A stretch of 64,000 bases of DNA from Copromyces sp. CBS 386.78. Lineage: Eukaryota > Ascomycota > Sordariomycetes > Sordariales > Sordariaceae. A program made the translations under genes and the position numbers. The DNA is taken from the NCBI GenBank assembly GCA_030685235.1, contig MU839183.1, positions 1-64,000 of the forward strand, in the 5' to 3' direction. Under the pieces are notes generated by a model, which saw only the letters and a program-made list of their open reading frames with translations, was not told the DNA's origin and searched no databases. Positions 59,156 through 64,000 of this stretch are shown here, piece by piece; the first letter of the stretch is position 1; each line of letters starts with the position of its first letter.

Positions 59156-59511
59156 AGTTGCGTTCGGTCGCCCAGTATACCAATATCGTAAAAGTTACAT
59201 TACTATACAGCGATTTCGCTACAGGCTATTAATAGTAATACAACAGTAATGTAGTGCTTTTATATTAGTATAAATATGGGGTTTTCCGCAGTATAAAAGC
59301 GAAGAAAGCAGTAAAATCTCCAACGATTTCTGGCCTTCTGATTGGTCAGATGCAGGCCATTGGGGGAGTTGGAGGAAGTGCAGCGACCTATATCGACTTA
59401 TAGATTTTTACTAGAAAACAGCCGAACGCAAAAATCACAGCAGTATACTATTACTTACTACCATATAAACTTCCTTACTATTACTAGCATACTGGGCGAC
59501 CGAACGCAACT
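59156..59511. mobile_element. Harbinger-type MITE, 356 bp
   Basis: The ends are perfect inverted repeats of 23 bp (starting AGTTGCGTTCGGTCGCCC). TAA is duplicated at 59153-59155 and 59512-59514. No coding capacity. A TWA duplication fits the PIF/Harbinger group, although these ends differ from those of the large Harbinger at 39,291. An internal AGCCGAACGCAAAAA word recurs inverted near 39,391 inside that element. Confidence 0.85.
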
Positions 59512-59835
59512 TAACGGATATAGTACTTTAATTGAAGGCTACAAGGCGTTTAGACAGACACGAGTTACGCTGTTGCGGACGGGAGAGGAACGCGCTCCTT
59601 CCTCCACGGCCCGGTAGCCGGCGCCTCCAGTCGTCTTCCTTTACAAGAGCCTCCAGTCACGTCGCGACATAACCTAACGGAAAAAAAAAATATCTTTTAC
59701 CTAAGCTCAACTAATATAAATTCGTCTAATCTTCTATCCTACCAGTCCAATCCCGCTAGTTTGGTCTATATGTTATGGGGCTGATGCTTGTGGTTGTATA
59801 CCTAGCAATCTTGCTAAGCGATCCGTGCCATGCCG

Positions 59836-59872
59836 TGCCGGCAACCCTCTTGCCGTGCCGGCAACCCCCCAT
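59836..59872. repeat. GCCGTGCCGGCAACCC short repeat
   Basis: Two to three copies in the putative LTR, GC-rich and unmutated. Confidence 0.7.
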
Positions 59873-60203
59873 AGCCCATACACACTGCACATCCTTAAAA
59901 AGGATAGCTAGCCAGCTGCCTACTCTATAAGTACCCTTCTTCTCTTTCTTTCTTCGTAAAACCTTATCGATCGTTTAGGCCAGTACTTATATTATTGTAC
60001 TATACCCCTTATATTAGGTTCTACCTTATACCTATATAAGCGGATAGTAGATTTAATAGCGGATATTAGTAGATTCGAAACGGAGTTAATAATATCGAGC
60101 GCGGTATTTGCGGTATTTATTAATACTATAGTCGGACTTAGCGAAATTAACTTCGACGATATCGAATAGTAATTTTATAACCTCTAAGGCGGCGAATAAT
60201 AAT

Positions 60204-60616
60204 GAGAAGGTCTTTTCGCACTGCCATAAAAGTCTTCCTACACTTTAGTAAAAAATGCATATATATATAACTCTACCAAATTTAAAGTAAGAGGTATAAG
60301 AGTAGGGTTGGAATTTTTGGTTTTTTTTACTCTATAAAACAGTATTTATAAGGATTTTTTTATCTTGCCTCTAACGTCTTTCTAAAACAAAATATTAAAA
60401 AGAAATAAATTTTATTCAAACCTTTACCTTTTATTCTTAACTCTCTGCCGAGTAACGTTGTGATCTGGTCGTAGGCACTATATTATAGAGAAAGAAATAA
60501 GAAAAATTCCAATATTACTCTTTCTTACCTAAGCTCTCATTCGGATAAGTTATACCTAGTTTCATTTTTTACTACAGTGTAAAAAGACTTTTATAACAGT
60601 GCGAAAAGACGTTCTC
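60204..60616. mobile_element. MITE 1 of a pair, 413 bp, 8-bp duplication
   Basis: The ends are inverted repeats of about 55 bp (GAGAAGGTCTTTTCGCACTG... and GAGAACGTCTTTTCGCACTG...), each followed by AAAAGTCTT and ending near ACACT.TAGTAAAAAATG. ATAATAAT is duplicated at 60196-60203 and 60617-60624. No coding capacity. It sits in the gag region of the gypsy. Confidence 0.9.
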
Positions 60617-60624
60617 ATAATAAT

Positions 60625-60910
60625 TAGCAGGAAATACTACTACGAACGATAGCCTTGTAAAAAATTTTATTAGAATATTTAACGGGAGTACTACCCTACG
60701 TAATTGTGTTAAGTCCCTTCTCTTTAATACTAATCCTAATTTAATTTTTACTCTACGTTTAAATTTTAGTCCCGCGGACTTAACTCCTACTAATAGAGCT
60801 ATAATAAGTACTTCAATTACTATTACCGGAAACCCTACTAATTTAAATAATAATAGTTTTAATATTTCTACCTATAGAAGAAAACCCTTCGAATTCCTTA
60901 AATAGAATAA
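60625..60910 (+). pseudogene. Gypsy gag segment between the two MITEs
   Basis: Plus-strand frame with FIRIFNGSTTLRNCVKSLLF, NFSPADLTPTNRAIISTS and KPFEFLK. Gag-like position between LTR and pol; the sequence itself is not diagnostic. Confidence 0.45.
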
Positions 60911-60918
60911 TTAATTTT

Positions 60919-61544
60919 GAGAAAGTCTTTTCGGACAGTCGAAAATGTCTTCCTACACAGTCGCCCCACCCTTCCCGCGCGCCAAGGCGCGCTAATGCAC
61001 CCTAAAATTTTTGAGCCAATCAAATCGCTCGCATCCATTCTAAGTCTTCACGCTCCTATTCTTGGCGTTAGCAAACCGTACCGCGCCCGCTAAGCCCCTA
61101 GATTTCAACCTATTGACAGCCCGCTAACAATCGCTAACAGCCGTTAAAATTCGTAACAGTCGCTAACAATCAATCGCTAACAGCCGTTGAGACTCGTAAC
61201 AGTCGCTAACAATCGCTGACAGCCGTTAAAATTCGTAACAGCTGTTAAGATTCGTGACAGTCGCTAACAATTAATCGCTAACAGCCGTTGAGACTCGTAA
61301 CAATCGCTAACAGCTGTTAAAATTCGTAACAGCTATTAAAATTCATAACAGTCGCTAACAATCAATCGCTAACAGCTATTAAGACTCGTAATAATTACTA
61401 CCAAGACGAGTGTGGAGATTCAAATGGATGCGAATGATCTAATTGGCTCAAAAAATTTTAGGGTATATTAGCACGCCTTGGCGCGCGGGAAGGGTAGGGC
61501 GACTATATAGGAAGACATTTTCGACTGTCCGAAAAGACTTTCTC
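60919..61544. mobile_element. MITE 2 of a pair, 626 bp, 8-bp duplication
   Basis: The ends are inverted repeats of about 120 bp, beginning GAGAAAGTCTTTTCGGACAG and including CCTTCCCGCGCGCCAAGGCG. TTAATTTT is duplicated at 60911-60918 and 61545-61552. The first 45 bases resemble MITE 1. The centre is a tandem repeat (separate entry). CpA and TpG are present at normal levels, so it has not been RIPed. Confidence 0.92.
61105..61395. repeat. TAACAGCCGTT tandem array inside MITE 2
   Basis: Short units (CGCTAACAGCCGTTRARAYT, CGTAACAGTCGCTAACAATC) alternate about 15 times, with a longer period near 100 bp. Confidence 0.85.
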
Positions 61545-63429
61545 TTAATTTTATACCTTTTAATTCTATTTTAACTGACTTATTTAAATATATAATACCG
61601 ATATTAAAGTAAGCTTCCGCACCGATTGTAATGCTATTTAGTCCGAAATTTTTAATACCTTCTTTAATAATAAATAATTATTATTGAAGAGTTTCTAAAC
61701 CGGTAAAACGATTTGTAGAGAAAAAGACCTAATTAATTTACTTAATTAAATCTAAGTTATTTTCGGCTTTTATTAGAATTGAAATATTGTTTTTAATAAA
61801 TTAATTTGTATACGTTAGAAGGATAGAAAACCTTTTATTACCTTTTTAATTACTTTCGACAATAAAATATTAAAAGCGGGTAGCTATAATTAGGAGAGTC
61901 CTACTAACCTAATTTACTTTAATTATACCCTTAATTAAAAATTCTATAATAAATTCTTTATAGTAGATTTTCTAGAAGATTATTACGCTTACGTAGCTAA
62001 AATACAATATTTTATAGTTAAGTACAAATAGATTTCTAAATTTAAAGAGGATTACTATAAATACTTCCGCTCTTAAAAAGGGCGCTCTTAAGGTAGTAAT
62101 ATTTACCTTCTTACTTTTAATATTAATATTTAATAATTTAATATTTCCCGTTAGTAGACGTAATTTTCTTCTTCCTCTATTAATAATTATCCTTTTAATT
62201 ACAATAGTAATATTATTATAGGATTTATTCGAATTAGCTCATTTAATAAAGGTCGTAATAATTAGAGGCGAGGCGGTTTAAATTCGGCTATTTCTTTTAA
62301 ATATATTAAGTAAATTTCTAATAAAGAGTATTAGAAGCGTAGGGATAATAACCTATATTTCTATTATAGAATTTCTAATTATCGGGTAAATAATTATCTT
62401 TATTTATTTACAATCCCTCTTAATAATAATAATAGCGGGATTTATATTTAAGTAACCGTTACCGAAGTTTTTCCACTCTTAGAAAATAACGATAAATAAA
62501 ATTCCGCTTCCGAGTAAGGAAAAAAATAATTTTCAAAACGAAGTCGGGCCCTAAAGTTTAAAAATATATTAAATAAAATAAAAGAATTTAAATTAAATTC
62601 GTAATTAAAAATAGAGTTTACATTAATTCCATTTATTATTAACAATTATAATTTATTCTATATTTTCGTCGATAAAGGTTATTAATACTATATTGCAATT
62701 AGTAAAAAAGTCGTTAAAGACCTTCGGATTTTAACCGTCCTTATTAAATCCTATTGTATAAAAAGAGCTTCCGCGGCTATAGAAAGTACTATTATTTAAA
62801 ATCTTACCTATTTCCTAGCGGAAGTAGACAGTTACGTCCATTTAATTTATATTTACGTCGTCCTTCTACTAAAATTCTCAATTATTTTAGGGAAACTATA
62901 GTTTAAAGCTATATATACTTATTCCGTTCTTTACGAGAAGCGGATATATATAGGCATTATAAACTATTAGATCCCGTACGTTAATAAAGAATCAATTTTA
63001 AATACGGAATTTATTAAAAATATTAAGTCCGTTATTTATATAATAGCTATTATTTTCGTAGGCTATATCCGAAGGATTAAAAAGGAGTTTAATAGTAGAA
63101 TAATAGAAGAGGCCATTTATATTATAAGTTTAAAAGACGTCGAAAAGGCTTTACAACTAAAGAAAATCTATACCGAAGAATAATTTTAAAAAATAATCTT
63201 AAAGAAATATTACAACTTTCTTCCTTTATAAATAAAGTAAGAAGCCGACAAATTTAATCCTTATCGTCCTAAAATTAATTATAAAATTAAAATTAAGAAG
63301 GATAAAGACAGTAAGGAATTATTAATCCCTTTCGGTCTATTTTATAATATAATCCGCGAGGAATTCTTAATTCTTAAAAAAACTATTAAAGATTTATTAA
63401 ATAAAGGCTTTATCTATATTAATAATTTA

Positions 63430-63990
63430 AAAGCGGGAACCTTAATTCTTTTTATATAGAAACCGGACGGCGGACTTTACATCTATTATAATTACCGTAC
63501 TCTAAACGCTATTATACGAGTAGACTATTATTTTTTACCGCTTATTAGTAAAATATTCCGCATTTTAAAAGGAATTAAATAATATACGAAGGTCGATATT
63601 ATATAAACGTTCTACAAAATTCGGATAACTATAGGAGAAAAATAGAAAACGGTATTTCGGATACGATATAGATTATTCGAATAATTAATCGTACCCTTCG
63701 GATTAATTAGTATATTAATAATATTTTAATAGTATATCAATTATATCCTTTATAAATATTTCGATAAATTTTATACGGCTTATATAAACGATATATTTAT
63801 TTATACTTCCGGTACTAAAGAGGATTATAAGGCTAAGGTCCGTTTAGTATTAAAGAAATTCTTTAATATAGGTCTCTATTTAGACCTAAATAAATATAAA
63901 TTTATTATTAAGAAAATTAAATATTTCGGTTTTATTATTTATATAAATATTAAAATATAAGTTAACCTTGAAAAGGTTAAGGCTATCTTC
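63430..63990 (+). pseudogene. Gypsy reverse transcriptase, cut by the window end
   Basis: IYYNYRTLNAIIRVDYYFLP, YTKVDII, TVFRIRYRLFE, LIVPFGL, then TAYINDIFIYTSGTKEDYKA and LYLDLNKYKFIIKKIKYFGF. These match gypsy RT from DYRALNxIT through LGFIV. YxDD is YIND at 63781-63792. A preceding LLNKGFIYI block at about 63,395 fits the KGFIRPS motif. Confidence 0.88.
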
Positions 63991-64000
63991 GAATAATTTC

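Larger units (their letters stand above)
59771..64000 (+). mobile_element. Ty3/gypsy element, 5' part, cut by the window end
   Basis: A TGTTATGGGGCTG start at 59771 followed by a GCCGTGCCGGCAACCC repeat, CTATAAGTACCC and a CT-rich tract looks like a 5' LTR with promoter. Gag-like frames follow, interrupted by two MITEs, and reverse transcriptase is reached near 63,470. No 3' LTR is in the window, so the LTR end (near 60,010) and the target duplication cannot be fixed. Most of the interior is RIP-saturated; the LTR start is not. Confidence 0.75.

Noticed and set aside
61105..61395. Array considered as a CRISPR
   Set aside because: The units are short, variable and without unique spacers, lie inside a MITE, and the genome is eukaryotic.

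Overview
The window looks like a chromosome segment from a filamentous ascomycete, most likely a Sordariomycete of the Neurospora/Sordaria/Podospora type. Three things point there: short introns with GTATGT/GTAAGT donors, CTAAC-like branch sites and CAG acceptors; CT-rich leaders; and long AT-rich stretches in which CpA and/or TpG are nearly absent while CpG survives. That last pattern is the signature of repeat-induced point mutation (RIP). No species is assigned. All calls were made by reading the sequence; no database search was run.

Layout. 1-600: microsatellite, minisatellite and unique DNA. About 600-8,690: RIP-degraded DNA with a Helitron (Rep/helicase) split by a Ty3/gypsy deletion derivative at 4,187-6,752 (240-bp LTRs, CTATT target duplication). 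8,700-23,320: a gene island on normal-composition DNA with a DMT-family transporter (minus), two small minus-strand genes, an Mbp1-type APSES/ankyrin cell-cycle transcription factor (plus, two introns) and a single-pass membrane protein with a proline/serine-rich tail (minus). 23,329-25,162: a hAT-like element with an intact 8-bp target duplication, satellite-like subterminal repeats and a small spliced zinc-finger-like ORF. 25,171-28,218: unique DNA without a convincing gene. 28,224-33,760: a Ty1/copia element on the minus strand (182-bp LTRs, GATGC duplication). 33,766-39,290: a second, poorly resolved gene island.

39,291-55,999 is the most interesting part: a very large RIP-degraded PIF/Harbinger DNA transposon. 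It has matching terminal inverted repeats, a TAA duplication, a DDE transposase reading inward from the left, a Myb/SANT-like gene reading inward from the right, and a repeat-filled centre. A complete 7.1-kb Ty3/gypsy element (46,129-53,222, 234-bp LTRs, CCCCC duplication) sits inside it. The Harbinger lies between codons 5 and 6 of a small host ORF on the minus strand, so the start codon is at 56,015-56,017 and the rest of the ORF at 39,006-39,290.

56,018-59,152 is mixed-composition DNA with fragments of reading frames. A Harbinger-type MITE (59,156-59,511) follows. A further gypsy element begins at 59,771, runs off the window, and carries two related MITEs (60,204-60,616 and 60,919-61,544) with perfect 8-bp duplications and little RIP damage. 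The order of events can be read from the nesting: old autonomous elements were RIPed, and short MITEs entered later or escaped.
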